A stretch of DNA of 64,000 nucleotides from Saccharum officinarum. Lineage: Eukaryota; Streptophyta; Magnoliopsida; Poales; Poaceae. Location: assembly GCA_020631735.1 (NCBI GenBank), contig CM036199.1, forward strand, positions 19,447,553 to 19,511,552, read 5' to 3'. Made by a program: the position numbers and the translations under genes. Below are positions 1-11,459 of the stretch, one piece after another. Below the pieces are notes generated by a model, which was not told the DNA's origin, did not search any database, and worked only from the letters and a program-made list of their open reading frames with translations. Within the stretch, counting starts at the first letter, position 1. Every line of letters starts with the position of its first letter.

Positions 1-264
1 AAGTCTTCCTAGCCCCTATCCGCTAGTATATGCTCAGGATAAGAAGATCTGTGACTTGACCAGGGTCCATACAACGAACGGTCCTTAATTGAAATGGACA
101 GGAAAACAGTGCAACCTAATTATGCCCCGTGGCCGCGGGACACAACTTGCTACACCCACCAATACCCATACCACATCCCTACCCGGTCACCATTTCCTTT
201 CCACCATTTTATCCAAAATGTAATAACCATAAGAGTAACTCTCTATTGTGAGTAACGACAGGTT
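1..264 (-). repeat. Inverted fragment of a Tekay-like Gypsy LTR
   Basis: No ORF is present. Read on the minus strand, the stretch around 60-110 (a block meaning 'ccatttcaattaaggaccg...') resembles the LTR segment at about 59965-60005 near the right end of the window, which also runs through a 'ccatctgtgtcgattaagg' block. I therefore read this as a broken LTR of the same broad Gypsy family, cut off on the right by Copia element 1. The similarity is visible by eye only over short blocks, so the family assignment is moderate. Confidence 0.45.
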
Positions 265-2495
265 AGAAAGTCCCTAGTTTGGTTTTGGCTAATTGATGAA
301 ACCTAGGACTAACCTTTGTATCTAAGTGGATGATTTAGATAAAGGTGGTCATTGAATATGAGACATGACATTGACTCATGTGACCAAGATGATGAAGACC
401 AAGATGATGCTTGGCTCGATGGACCGGTTGTGAGGGTGAAGGGCAAGTCGAGGCTTCAAAGCGAAGGACCATGCGATGGTGAAGCTTGAGCAAGACTTGG
501 CGCCGACGGACCGATGCAACGGTGAAGAGCAAGTGAAGTCAAGGTCGATGGATCGAGACGGTCATGTGATGATATGAAGTGGATCATATCTTTTGGAGAA
601 ACAAAATGGGCTCAAGGCAAAGGTATAACCATAGGGCCATTTTGTTTTGCACTCAAGACACCATAGAGGGTGTGAGTGGTTTAGGATCGATGGCCGAACT
701 ATTAAGAGGAGAAGTCTTATCGGTTATTCGATGCACGGGTGCCACTAGGTGAATTCATGAAGTGCATTGCATGTAGGGCCTAGTGACCTAACTGGAAAAC
801 CTTCGAAAATGTTTATGAAAAGGCTAACACACGTGCACAAGGTGGTGATCACTTGTTGGTGTTGGCACATTTGCGAAGGCGATGAAGTTTGAGCGGTAGA
901 GAGGGTTTGGGTCTCTCTCTCCCTCCCACCGAGCTTGCGAGCGCAGGATTCAGGCGTTTTTGGGAACTTGAAATGCCTATTTTTCACTACGCCAGAAGTC
1001 GGAAAAGAAACGGAGGCGAACGGAGGTCACAGAGGTGACCGGAGGCTGCACCGGACACGGTCATGGTATGACTGGACGCGTCCGGTCAGTACAGCGCAGA
1101 CGCAGGTGTTAGGGTTTGTAACCGGCGCGTCCGGTCACTCGCGGGACCAGCGCGTCCGGTCAGTCGCCCAGAGGGAACTACGGTTCACGAGGACGATCGG
1201 ACGCGAGGCGCGTCCGGTCACACATGATCGGACGCGTCCGATCGTTGAAGGAGCTTACTAGACTCTAACCGGACGCGGGCACTGTCGTGTCCGGTCGTTG
1301 CGAGGGGCGCGTCCGGTCGTTACTTCGCGGGCGCGTGATGCTGTGCGATCGGCGTGTCTGGTCGTTGACTGGAGCGAGTCCGGTCACTCGGGACCGGTGT
1401 GTCCGGTCGTTCTGAGAGACGCGTCCGGTCATTGGTTTGACCATTGGAGTCAGTGACCGTTGGAGGATTGGACGCAGTTGAGCGCGTCCGGTCAGTTATG
1501 ATCGGCGCGTCCGGTCATCCCGAAAAGACCCAGTGAAGGGGTATAACGGCTCTATTTGGATGGGATGCTTATAAATACTTGTTGGCCGGCCCTTGGGGAG
1601 GCCTCTCGTGATTTCTAACATTCTTGTGCATCCTTTGAGCTAGAGCATCTCCTCCCACTCATCTCTCTTGCTTGATTGCAAATCAAAAGTGAGATTGAGT
1701 GATCCCAAAGTGCATTGCATAGCTTGAGGGCATCTAGTGGCACTTGTGGGTGGTTTAGCCGGTGGATTTCTTGTTACTCTTGGAGAGTACCGCTCCTAGC
1801 CGGCTTGGAGATTGTTGGAGGCGTTGGCAAGAGAAGGTGATTGTTCTTGGCCACCTCCGGTTGATTGTAAGAGGTTCTTGTGCTTTCCTCGGCGGGACGC
1901 CAAAAGCAACTCTATTACATTGCGCGTGTCATTGAGTTACCTCACTTGAGAGTGGTGTCTTGCGGTGCCTTGCGGGGCGTGCCTTGAGGGGCAAGTGACT
2001 TGAGGGTCACACCGAGGAACCATCTAAGTGTTGGTCGACACAACCGGTGACGTAGCTTGTCGGTGCACAAGTGAACACCGGGTGAACAAAAATATTGTGT
2101 CTCTTGTCTCCCGGTGATTGGTCTTCATATTGTGTTGTTGTCAATATTGATTGATTGTATATCATCTTGGTGATTGGCAACATCTTCACTCCACCGTCGG
2201 TATAAGATTCACAATCCTATCTCTTGCATTTACTTTACTAGATTATCTTGTGTAGCTCTAGTGGTAGCCTTTGCTAGTGTTGTTAGCTTGCTCACTAGTG
2301 TAAGTTTAGTGACATAGCCCTTGTGTGAACTAGAGATCATAATCTACTAGACTTGTGGATAGGAGGCTTGCATCACAACCGTAGGCTAAGCAAAACTCGC
2401 TTTGCGCCGTTTGTTATTCTAACAAGTTTGCTTAGTGTTTCTTGTAGAAATTTTTATAGGCTATTCACCCCCCTCTAGCCATCTAGGACCTTACA
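265..2495 (+). repeat. 5' LTR of Copia element 1 (2,231 bp)
   Basis: It starts at the repeat of 8935 (AAGTCCCTAGTTTGG) and ends ...CCTTACA just before the primer site. The first base pair of the canonical TG is mutated. The middle (about 1030-1525) is an array of roughly ten CGCGTCCGGTC units, several forming the full palindrome or close variants. The 3' part ends in a run of C's and CTCTAGCC, a signature shared with the other SIRE-like LTRs here. Confidence 0.92.
1030..1525. repeat. Palindromic CCGG-motif array inside 5' LTR of element 1
   Basis: Repeated, irregularly spaced variants of GACCGGACGCGTCCGGTC, an 18-bp perfect palindrome with several CpGs, in both full and half forms (CGCGTCCGGTC, ATCGGACGCG). 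The spacers are unrelated to one another. The array is absent from the 3' LTR of the same element because of an internal deletion. Confidence 0.85.
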
Positions 2496-2497
2496 AG

Positions 2498-2514
2498 TGG
2501 TATCGGAGCCGTGG
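2498..2514 (+). other. Primer binding site, element 1
   Basis: TGGTATCGGAGCCGTGG begins two bases after the LTR end, the usual Copia site complementary to the 3' end of initiator tRNA-Met. Confidence 0.88.
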
Positions 2515-2555
2515 TCACCGTTTTAATCAAGGCTTAACATCCTTCGGTGTGAAAA

Positions 2556-4624
2556 ATGGCTCAAATTGTGTTCAATCATGTTGGGGGCAAGCCACCGTTC
2601 TTTGATGGTGTTAGTTCTTTTGCTCATTGGAAGAGAAAGATGACAATGTACCTTGGGTCTATTCATGAGAGAGTTTTGCAAGTCACCGAGAATGACTTTG
2701 CTATCATTGATCCCGATCATCTCACCGATGAAGATAGAGCAAATAGAACATGCAATAGAATGGCTCTCAATACTCTTTATAATGGTATTGACACCAAAGT
2801 ATTTGAGGGCATCAAGGATTTAGAATTGGCATATGAAGTATGGACAAGGTTGAGTGAAACATATGAGGGCACTAAGGTTGTGAAGAGTGCCAAGCTATAT
2901 GGGCTCAAGAGTGAGTTTGAGAACTTCAAAATGAAAGAAGAAGAAACAATCTTAGAGATGTTTCATAGATTGCAAGTAATTGTGAATGATCTCAAGAGCT
3001 TAGGGCACAAGACACAAGACCAAGATTTTTGCCACAAGTTCTTGTTGAGCTTACCAAGAAAATTCAAAATGTTGATCATGATGCTACAAAGAGATGGGCT
3101 TGAAACAATGAAACCCAATGATTTGCTTGGTGAAGTTTGACATATGACAAGTATGATCAAGATGCCGATGAGAAGGAGAAGAAGGAGGAAGAAAAGAAGA
3201 AGAAGACCGTGGCATTCAAGGCCACCTCCTCCAAAGGCAAAGCTATCATCATAGAAGAAGAAGAAGAAGACAATAATGAAGGTGAAGATTTTGAAATTGA
3301 TGATGAGGCACTTGCTCTTGTAGTCAAGAGAATGGGTCACATGTTCATTAAGAGAAGAGGCTTCAAAAAGAGAATTGACAACTTCAAGAGCAATGAGCAA
3401 CAAAGGAGGTGCTTCAATTGTGATAGCACCGAACATCTTCAAGCCGAATGTCCCTATGACAAGAAGAAGAACAACAAGAGGGGCAAGTTTGAGAAGAAAA
3501 AGAGAGAAGCCAAGATGACTTTCAAGAAGGGCAAGAATGGGGCCTATGTGGTCACTTGGGAAAGTGATGAAGAAGAAGAAGAAGAAGAATCATCCAACAA
3601 GGCTTTTGCTTTCATTGCTATCAACAAGAAGCCTTCACTATTTGATTCATCCTCTTCGTGCTTCATGGCCAAAGAAGCTAAGGTATTATATGATGAGAGT
3701 GATGATGAAAGTGAACATGGTATATGTTCATGATAGTGATAATGATAATAATAATGATAATGAAAATGATGATGATGAACCAACTAAAGAACAACTATAT
3801 GACTTGATGCAACAAACTAGAGACATAGCTATTGCCAAGAACAAGGAGTGTAAGAAGCTTTCAATGAAAGTAGCAATACTTGAGAAAGTTCTTAGTGAGC
3901 TTAAGACCACTCATGAGAGTCTAGTGGAAGACCATGAGGATCTTGGTAAGGCTCATTCCAAGCTTGAAAAAGCTCACTCATTGCTACTTGAGCAACAAGC
4001 AAAGAAGGAGGTTGTTGTATCATGTGATATAGGTGTTACATGTGATATAATTGATGAATCCTCTTATGAACCTATCATCATGTCAAATGCTAACCCTTCT
4101 TGTAGCTCTTCATCCACCACCACCAACTCTACCTCCACTACTAGTGATGGTTTCACTTGTGATACCTCACTAATGGTTGAGAATGAGACTCTCAAGAGAG
4201 AGGTGGATGAGCTCACTCACGCCCTAGGCAAGGCCTATGGTGGTGAGGCCCGCTTGCTTAAGTGCTTGGGTAGCCAAAGGTTCTCTCTTAACAAAGAGGG
4301 ATTGGGCTACACCCCAAGAAAGGCAAGTCGGCCTTTGCAACTCCAAAGCCTAGCTTTGTGAAGAGCAATGGTCGGTTTTGCAATAGATGCAAGCAAGTTG
4401 GGCACTTAGAGCATAATTGTAATAAAAAGAACCAAAGCAAGAAATTTGTTAATGCTATACCTTTTGATTCTTGCTATGTGCTTACCAAAGGTGTGAAGGG
4501 TGTGCAAGCTAAGTTTATTGGTACACCCATTGTTGGCCCAAAGAAGAAGGCTATTTGGGTACCAAAGAGCTTAGTTACTAACCTACAAGGACCCAAGCAA
4601 AAATGGGTACCTAAGCTTCATTGA
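2556..4624 (+). pseudogene. Gag of Copia element 1, frame-broken
   Basis: The polyprotein would form the virus-like particle and bind the element RNA. The first ORF (2556-3140) holds the UBN2-type Gag core (about residues 10-190). It ends at TGA 3138-3140, where loss of one T in a short T-run shifts the frame. It continues in 3137-3733 with a Lys/Glu-rich tract and the first CCHC knuckle (CFNC...H...C, about 3412-3455). A second shift lies near 3725-3733, leading to an acidic and coiled-coil stretch. A third lies near 4315, after which 4358-4624 has the second knuckle (CNRC...H...C). The last frame ends WVPKLH then TGA at 4622-4624. Two knuckles separated by a long coiled region is the SIRE-lineage layout. 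No full-length Gag can be made from this copy. Confidence 0.88.
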
Positions 4625-4635
4625 TTTGCTTGTAG

Positions 4636-7600
4636 GTCAATTACAAAGCCGGAGGAAGGCATTGGATTATTGATAGTGGGTGCACTCAACACATGACCGG
4701 TACATCAAGAATGTTTGACTCAATCAATGACAATGATAGTGGTGTTGATTCTATCACATTTGGCAATAACAAGAAAGGCAAGGTTATTGGCTTGGGCAAG
4801 ATTGCAATATCAAATGACTTGAGTATCTCCAATGTGTTGCTAGTTGAAAGCTTGGATTTCAATCTTCTATCCGTGGCACAAATATGTGATCTAGGCTACA
4901 AATGTATCTTTGGGGTTGATGATGTGGAAGTCATTAGTATGGATGGTTCAAATGTGGCATTCAAGGGCTTTAGATATGAGAATCTCTACCTAGTTGACTT
5001 CAATGCTAGAGAAACTTCTTTGACAACTTGCTTAATCTCCAAATCAAGCATGGGTTGGCTTTGGCATAGAAGGCTTGGTCATGTTGGCATGAAACAATTG
5101 AAGAAGCTTACAACTCACAATCTTGTCAATGGTTTGAAAGATGTTGAATTTGAGAAGAATAAGCTTTGTAGTGCATGTCAAGCCGGGAAGCAAGTTGGAA
5201 GCTCACATCCAAAGAAGAGTACAATGAGCACATGCAAAGCATTTGATTTGATGCACATGGATCTATTTGGCCCAACAACATACACAAGCATAGGCGGCAA
5301 CAAGTATGGCTTTGTCATAGTGGATGACTTCACAAGATTCACATGGGTATTCTTTCTTAGTGACAAAAGTGAAGTGTTTGACACCTTCAAGACATTTCTC
5401 ACTAGAGTTCACAATGAGTTTGAGATTAGAATCAAGAAAGTGAGAAGTGACAATGGAAGTGAGTTCAAGAATACAAGAATTGAAGAACTTTGTGATCACT
5501 ATGGCATTGGACATCAATTCTCGGCCAAGTACACTCCACAATCAAATGGCCTAGTTGAGAGAAAGAATAGAACATTGCTTGATATGGCTAGATCAATGCT
5601 TCATGAGTACAATGTGAGTCAATCTTTTTGGGATGAAGCAATCAATACCGCTTGCTACTACATCAATAGACTATATTGTCATCCATTGCTAGAGAAGACC
5701 CCATATGAGCTACTTCATGGAAGAAAGCCCAATATTTCTTACTTTAGGGTGTTTGGTTGCAAATGTTATATCTTGAAGAAGGGCACTAGATTGGGAAAGT
5801 TTGACAAGAGATGTGATGAGGGGTTCCTACTTGGTTATTCAACTACAAGCAAAGCTTATAGAGTTTGGAACAATTCAAGTGGCATTCTAGAAGAAGTCCA
5901 TGATGTGCAATTTGATGAAACCAATGGGTCACAAGATGAAGAAGAGAATCTAGATGATGTTGGTGGAACTCAATTGGTGGAAGCAATGAAGAACATGGAC
6001 ATTGGGGACATTAGAGCAAAGCAAGTAATTGATATTCAAGATGATGATAAAGATCAAGTGCTCAATTCTCCATTCAAGCTAGCTAGTGACTCTCAAGTGC
6101 AAGATCATGGTGCTAGTTCATCTCATCAAGATACATCAAGTGATCAACCAAGCTCAAGCAATCAAGTGCAAGTACTCCAACCACAACATGTTGCAAGAGA
6201 TCACCCCATTGATAGTGTTATTGGTGATATTAGAAGTGGTGTGCAAACAAGATCAAGATTGGCTATGTTTTGTGAGCATGCATCATTTGTGTCAACCATA
6301 GAACCAAAGAAAATAGAAGAAGCTTTGAAGGATGCCGATTGGATCATGGCTATGCAAGAAGAACTTAACAATTTCACAAGAAATGATGTTTGGGAATTGG
6401 TAGAAAGGCCAAATGACTACAATGTGATTGGAACCAAATGGGTGTTCAAAAACAAGCAAGATCAAGATGGCATTGTGGTGAGAAACAAAGCAAGACTAGT
6501 TGCTCAAGGTTACACTCAAGTAGAAGGTCTTGACTATGATGAGACATATGCTCCCGTGGCAAGATTGGAGGCAATAAGGATTCTATTGGCTTATGCTTGT
6601 GCACACAACATCAAACTATATCAAATGGATGTCAAAAGTGCATTTCTCAATGGGATCATCAATGAGTTAGTCTTTGTTGAGCAACCTCCCGGATTTGAAG
6701 ATGACAAGAAACCCAACCATGTGTACAAGTTGAAGAAGGCTTTATATGGCTTAAAGCAAGCACCTAGAGCATGGTATGAGAGGCTAAGGGATTTCCTTCT
6801 CTCTAAGGGATTCAAGATGGGCAAGGTTGATACAACTCTATTCACCAAGAAGATTGGGAATGATCTATTCATAGTGCAAATATATGTTGATGACATCATC
6901 TTTGGATCAACCGATCAAGCTTATTGTGAAGAATTTGGTGCTATGATGGCCAAAGAGTTTGAAATGTCTATGATTGGTGAACTTAGCTACTTCCTTGGTC
7001 TCCAAGTCAAACAATTGAAGAATGGGACATTTGTGAGTCAAGGGAAATACATAAGGGACATGTTGAAGAAGTTTGGAATGCAAGATGCAAAGCCAATTTC
7101 AACTCCAATGGGTACAAATGGCAATTTGGATAGTGATTTTGATGGCAAAATGGTGAATCAAAAGGAATATCGGTCTTTGATTGGAAGTCTACTCTATGTC
7201 ACCGCATCAAGGCCGGATGTCATGTTTAGTGTTTGTATGTGTGCTAGATATCAAGCCTCACCTAGAGAGAGTCATCTCACGGCCGCAAAGAGAATATTGA
7301 GGTACTTGAAGCAAACAAGAGATGTTGGACTATGGTATCCCAAGGGGTCAAAGTTTGAATTGATTGGATATTCGGACTCCGACTATGGGGTTGCAAGATC
7401 AATAGAAAGAGCACAAGTGGCACATGTCAATTACTTGGAAGATCACTTGTGTCATGGTCCTCAAAGAAACAAAATAGTGTGGCAATCTCTACCGCCGAAG
7501 CCGAATATGTGAGTGCGGGGAGTTGTTGTGCACAATTGCTATGGATGAAATCAACTTTGAAGGATTATGGCCTCAACTTCAAGAATGTGCCATTGCTATG

Positions 7601-7835
7601 TGATAATGAAAGTGCAATCAAGATGATACAAAACCCGGTTCAACATGGAAGAACAAAGCATATTGACATAAGGCATCATTTCATTAGAGATCATCAACAA
7701 AAGGGAGATATTGCCATTGAAAGTGTTGGCACCGATGATCAACTTGCCGATATTCTCACCAAGCCACTTGATGAAAAGAGGTTTTGCAAGCTAAGGAATG
7801 AATTGAACATTCTTGATTTCTCAAACATGAGTTGA
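4636..7835 (+). pseudogene. Pol of Copia element 1 (PR-IN-RT-RH), one frameshift
   Basis: The reading frame opens at GTC 4636, directly after TAG 4633-4635, and lies in the -1 frame relative to Gag. Domains in order: aspartic protease with DSG (4672); GAG-pre-integrase zinc region HRRLGH...CSAC (about 5060-5190); integrase core DLFGPT, VDD and VERKNR (about 5250-5580); reverse transcriptase with YVDD at 6883-6894; RNase H. The frame runs to 7512, but a single-base loss near 7387, just after SDSDY in RNase H, moves the true continuation to the frame of 7449-7835. That frame carries [21 protein letters not shown] and the terminal ADILTKPL. Apart from this break the protein reads cleanly. The upstream stop leaves open how pol is expressed. 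Confidence 0.92.
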
Positions 7836-8920
7836 ATGCACCCCACCCACTTATTGACATGCCTCTCCTTCGACATTGCAAGGTAAAGTTGATTGACATG
7901 TCATTCATCCTATGCTAAGGACTTGCTAGAGCATGTAGACATAATAAGTGGTATGCATGAGCATTCATGATAAATCAAATGAATTTGATGGATATATGTT
8001 ACCACTATTGCTTCTATGCTTATTTTGATCTAGTGGTGGCATATGACATGTTTGTGAGCTTGTAAACCTAGTGTTGAATCTAGAAGATTTGCTATAAGTG
8101 TTTAATTCAACATAGGCAAGATAACCCTTATTATGAGGTGTGAAGAAGCTTGTCTTTGGTTCAAATCGAATTAAATATCTTTGGCAAGTGTTCTAGGTTG
8201 AACCAAATTTGATAAATTCTAACCTACTCCATCAAACATTGTTTTTCTCTCCACAATTTGATCCCATTTTTGGGTAAGTTGTTGACAAAGGGGGAGAGAA
8301 AAAGATGATTCAACATGATAAAGGGGTAAATAAAATTTTGATGCACACAAGTAGGGGGAGCAAGCTCATAAACAAAGTTGTTGCATTTGTTTGTGCATTC
8401 TCATATGACTTGCTCATTGCACATGTATTTAAATTCAATATACATGCTTGTGTGGTGCAATGCTAGTATAGAACTTGAATGATGAAATGATCTACTAGCA
8501 TGCATAGGAATAGTTTACATGTGGTATCTAGACATGCTTAAACTTGGTACAAGTGGTCCAAGAACCTTTACATATAATGTTGATCTCACGGGGTTCTTGA
8601 GTTGTGATGGATGTCTAGTTACTTCATGATGCTAAGGATGGTGTAAAAGGCAACTCCGATTGGTATCACGCTTCAAAGGTCCATTTCTTACACCTTAGCA
8701 TCATTTTGGTAGAATTACTCTCTCAACACTTCTATCAATGCATATGTGCAAAGCTTTCAATCCAAACTCTATGCACATATGTAGGGAGAGCTAATGCTAC
8801 CAAAACCGAGCTTGTGATAATTGTCCAAACTTTACTTATGAGCAAAATGATTGGACAAGTATGACAAGTTCAAAACTTTTATTATCAAAATCATCTTTGT
8901 GAGGGTTGTCATCAATTACC
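7836..8920 (+). other. Noncoding 3' region of element 1 with extra polypurine tracts
   Basis: It is AT-rich with no ORF of note. Element 2 has a long ORF in the equivalent place; here none remains. Polypurine-like runs occur at about 8287-8303 (AAAGGGGGAGAG...) and 8350-8361 (GTAGGGGGAGCA), upstream of the tract that adjoins the 3' LTR. Confidence 0.7.
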
Positions 8921-8934
8921 AAAAAGGGGGAGAT
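8921..8934 (+). other. Polypurine tract, element 1
   Basis: AAAAAGGGGGAGAT lies immediately 5' of the 3' LTR. The flanking bases (a TTGTCATCAATTACC block) are almost identical to those of the polypurine tract of element 2. Confidence 0.88.
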
Positions 8935-10085
8935 TGAAAGTCCCTAGTTTGGTTTTGGCTAATTGATGAAACCTAGGACTAACCTTTGTATCTAAGTGGA
9001 TGATTTAGATAAAGGTGGTCATTGAATATGAGACATGACATTGACTCATGTGACCAAGATGATGAAGACCAAGATGATGCTTGGCTCGATGGACCGGTTG
9101 TGAGGGTGAAGGGCAAGTCGAGGCTTCGAAGCGAAGGACCATGCGATGGTGAAGCTTGAGCAAGACTTGGCGCCGACGGACCGATGCAACGGTGAAGAGC
9201 AAGTGAAGTCAAGGTCGATGGATCGAGACGGTCATGTGATGATATGAAGTGGATCATATCTTTTGGAGAAACAAAATGGGCTCAAGGCAAAGGTATAACC
9301 ATAGGGCCATTTTGTTTTGCACTCAAGACACCATAGAGGGTGTGAGTGGTTTAGGATCGATAGCCGAACTATTAAGAGGGGAAGTCTTATCGGTTATTCG
9401 ATGCACGGGTGCCACTAGGTGAATTCATGAAGTGCATTGCATGTAGGGCCTAGTGAGCTAACTGGAAAACCTTCAAAAATGTTTATGAAAAGGCTAACAC
9501 ACGTGCACAAGGTGGTGATCACTTGTTGGTGTTGACACATTTGCGAAGGCGATGAAGTTTAAGCGGTAGAGAGAGTTTGGGTCTCTCTCTCCCTCCCGCC
9601 GAGCTTGCGAGCACGGGATTCAGGCGTTGGTCGACACAACCGGTGACGTAGCTTGTCGGTGCACAAGTGAACACCGGGTGAACAAAAATATTATGTCACT
9701 TGTCTCCCGGTGATTAGTCTTCATATTGTGTTGTTGTCAATATTGATTGATTGATTGTATATCATCTTGGTGATTGGCAACATCTTCACTCCACCGTCGG
9801 TATAAGATTCACGATCCTCTCTCTCGCATTTACTTTACTAGTTTATCTTGTGTAGCTCTAGTAGTAGCTTTGCTAGTAGTTGCTAGCTTGCTCACTAGTG
9901 TAAGTTTAGTAACTTAGCCCTTGTGTGAACTAGAGATTATAATCTACTAGACTTGTGGATAGGAGGCTTGCATCACAACCGTAGGCTAAGCAAAACTCGC
10001 TTTGCGCCGTTTGTTATTCTAACAAGTTTGCTTAGTGGTTCTTGTAGAATTTTTTATAGGCTATTCACCCCCCTCTAGCCATCTA
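8935..10085 (+). repeat. 3' LTR of element 1, internally deleted and clipped
   Basis: It is collinear with 265-958 and then jumps at 9626-9628 to the sequence equivalent to 2033 onward. It thus lacks about 1,074 bp, including the whole palindrome array. The junction carries a 3-bp GTT present at both ends of the lost segment. It stops at ATCTA 10081-10085, missing the final 10 bp of the LTR, where inverted LTR sequence begins. Confidence 0.9.
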
Positions 10086-10556
10086 CCGCTCAAACTCCAC
10101 CTCCTTCGTAAATGTGCTGACGCCACCAAGTGTACTTTACCATGTGCATGTGTGTTAACATTTTTTGCAATCATTTTGAAGGAACTAGGTTAGCTCTTCA
10201 CTAGATCTAAATGCATATGCAAATGAATCATCATCTAGTGGCACTTAAGTGATCAACAACCCTGAAAAATCCCCTCTTTATAGTACGGTTATCGATCCTA
10301 AGTGTGATAACACCCTTTATGGTGTCTTGATCACCAAAATCAAATCCTATCTATACCTTTGCTTTGAGCTCCATAGGATTTTGCCTCTTCTCCTCTCCAA
10401 GTAAGCCTTTGATCACATTGTGGTCATCACCATATCACCATGATCATCTAGGCTTCACCACTTGGCATGGGACTTTATCATTTCATGTCTACACACTTAG
10501 CATAATGATTAGTCCCTAAATTTCATCAATTATCTAAAACCAAACTAGGGCTTTCA
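10082..10556 (-). repeat. Inverted, diverged LTR fragment related to element 1
   Basis: Read on the minus strand from 10556 it begins TGAAAGCCCTAGTTTGG and passes through blocks matching 265-905 of the 5' LTR, ending at a TTTGAGCGGTAGA block like that at 890-904. It is shorter (about 475 against 640 bp) and more diverged than the two LTRs of element 1 are from each other, so it is an older or different copy. Confidence 0.8.
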
Positions 10557-10712
10557 CCTGTGAGAACTAGGCCAGGCCTTTTGACCTATGCTTTGGCCAT
10601 GGGACAGACGAGGGGATTTTTAACCACAACCTAAAATTCGCTCCCACGGAGACTCGAACCCAGGATATGTGGAGTGCCGCTAAGTTGCTCTAACCAGATG
10701 GACTAGAAACAT
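10557..10712 (-). mobile_element. tRNA-derived SINE-like element
   Basis: The minus strand shows a box A-like TGGTTAGAGC followed about 35 bp later by box B-like GGTTCGAGTCTCC, the spacing of a pol III promoter in a tRNA-derived SINE. It does not fold as a tRNA gene and has no anticodon arm I can place. Its 3' end abuts the start of the inverted LTR. I cannot name the family. Confidence 0.55.
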
Positions 10713-11440
10713 AAAGAAGACACTCAAAAAAGTACTTCGTATATTATATATATTGAGGAAAGCAAAGACTATGACAAAAGACGAACAACATGACACAAAA
10801 TAATACCAGCCGCCATTTATAGGGGTGGCTGATAGCCAATAAATTCTTCATAGACTAGCTATTTAAGAACCATTGAGGACACCCTTAAAGTTTTGCTCTT
10901 TTTTTAGCCAACTAAACTAAAGTATGAGATCCAAGCAGGACCTTAATAGATAAATACTTATTATTTTACATGAAAAGTATGTTTAGTTATTTAAATATTT
11001 TTATCATAATTTTGAACGGTGTGATTCATAAAAAATATAACAATAACCATGAAGCTCTCTGGAAATAAAAAACATTAACATGCAAGAAAACCTTAGTGGA
11101 GAGATAGGTAAGCACAAACAATTCACGGCCCAACTTAATCAGCGGCCGAGATCTATCCGCAGTAAATATAACCGGCGTTGGCCCCTTTCCAAAACTCTAG
11201 TCCATCTCCCGCATCCCCAGAATCATACAAGTTTCAAACAAGCTAGTTGGTATGTTTCATCATGAAAATCAAACAAGTTTCGATAAAAAAATAACTTGGT
11301 ATGTTTGAACACAAAAATAATTTAATTTTTTGACACTAAAGTAACTTTTTCAGAATTTCAATATGTCTCTACGAATTTATTCAAATTACTTGCATTTTTT
11401 TCACGTGCCATTGAAAATTTTCGGGAGTTTGAAATCCCCA
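10713..11440. other. AT-rich intergenic DNA
   Basis: No supported gene is present. Low-complexity A/T stretches and short chance ORFs only. Confidence 0.6.
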
Positions 11441-11459
11441 GTCCCGCCAAAATTTCAGC

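Larger units (their letters stand above)
265..10085 (+). mobile_element. Copia LTR retrotransposon 1, SIRE-like, with unequal LTRs
   Basis: It contains, in order, a 5' LTR (265-2495), a tRNA-Met type primer site (2498-2514), gag, protease, integrase, reverse transcriptase, RNase H, a noncoding 3' region, a polypurine tract (8921-8934) and a 3' LTR (8935-10085). Integrase before reverse transcriptase marks it as Copia. The [10 protein letters not shown] motif, the two CCHC knuckles in Gag and the long LTRs point to the SIRE/Maximus lineage. Gag has several frame breaks and pol has one, so it is not autonomous. The two LTRs differ by few bases where they align, which suggests recent insertion, but the 3' LTR lacks about 1.07 kb and its last 10 bp. 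No target duplication can be read because the right end has been rearranged. Confidence 0.93.

Noticed and set aside
335..987. Minus-strand ORFs in the LTR of element 1 (repeated at 8979-9257)
   Set aside because: They recur only because the LTR is repeated; no known domain and no expected promoter.
3530..3780. Acidic/Lys-rich ORF (Asn-Asp repeats) as an independent gene
   Set aside because: It is the frame-shifted middle of Gag, continuous with knuckle-containing parts on both sides.
10640..10712. A functional tRNA gene on the minus strand
   Set aside because: Box A and B-like motifs are present, but no acceptor stem pairing or anticodon arm could be drawn, so SINE is preferred.
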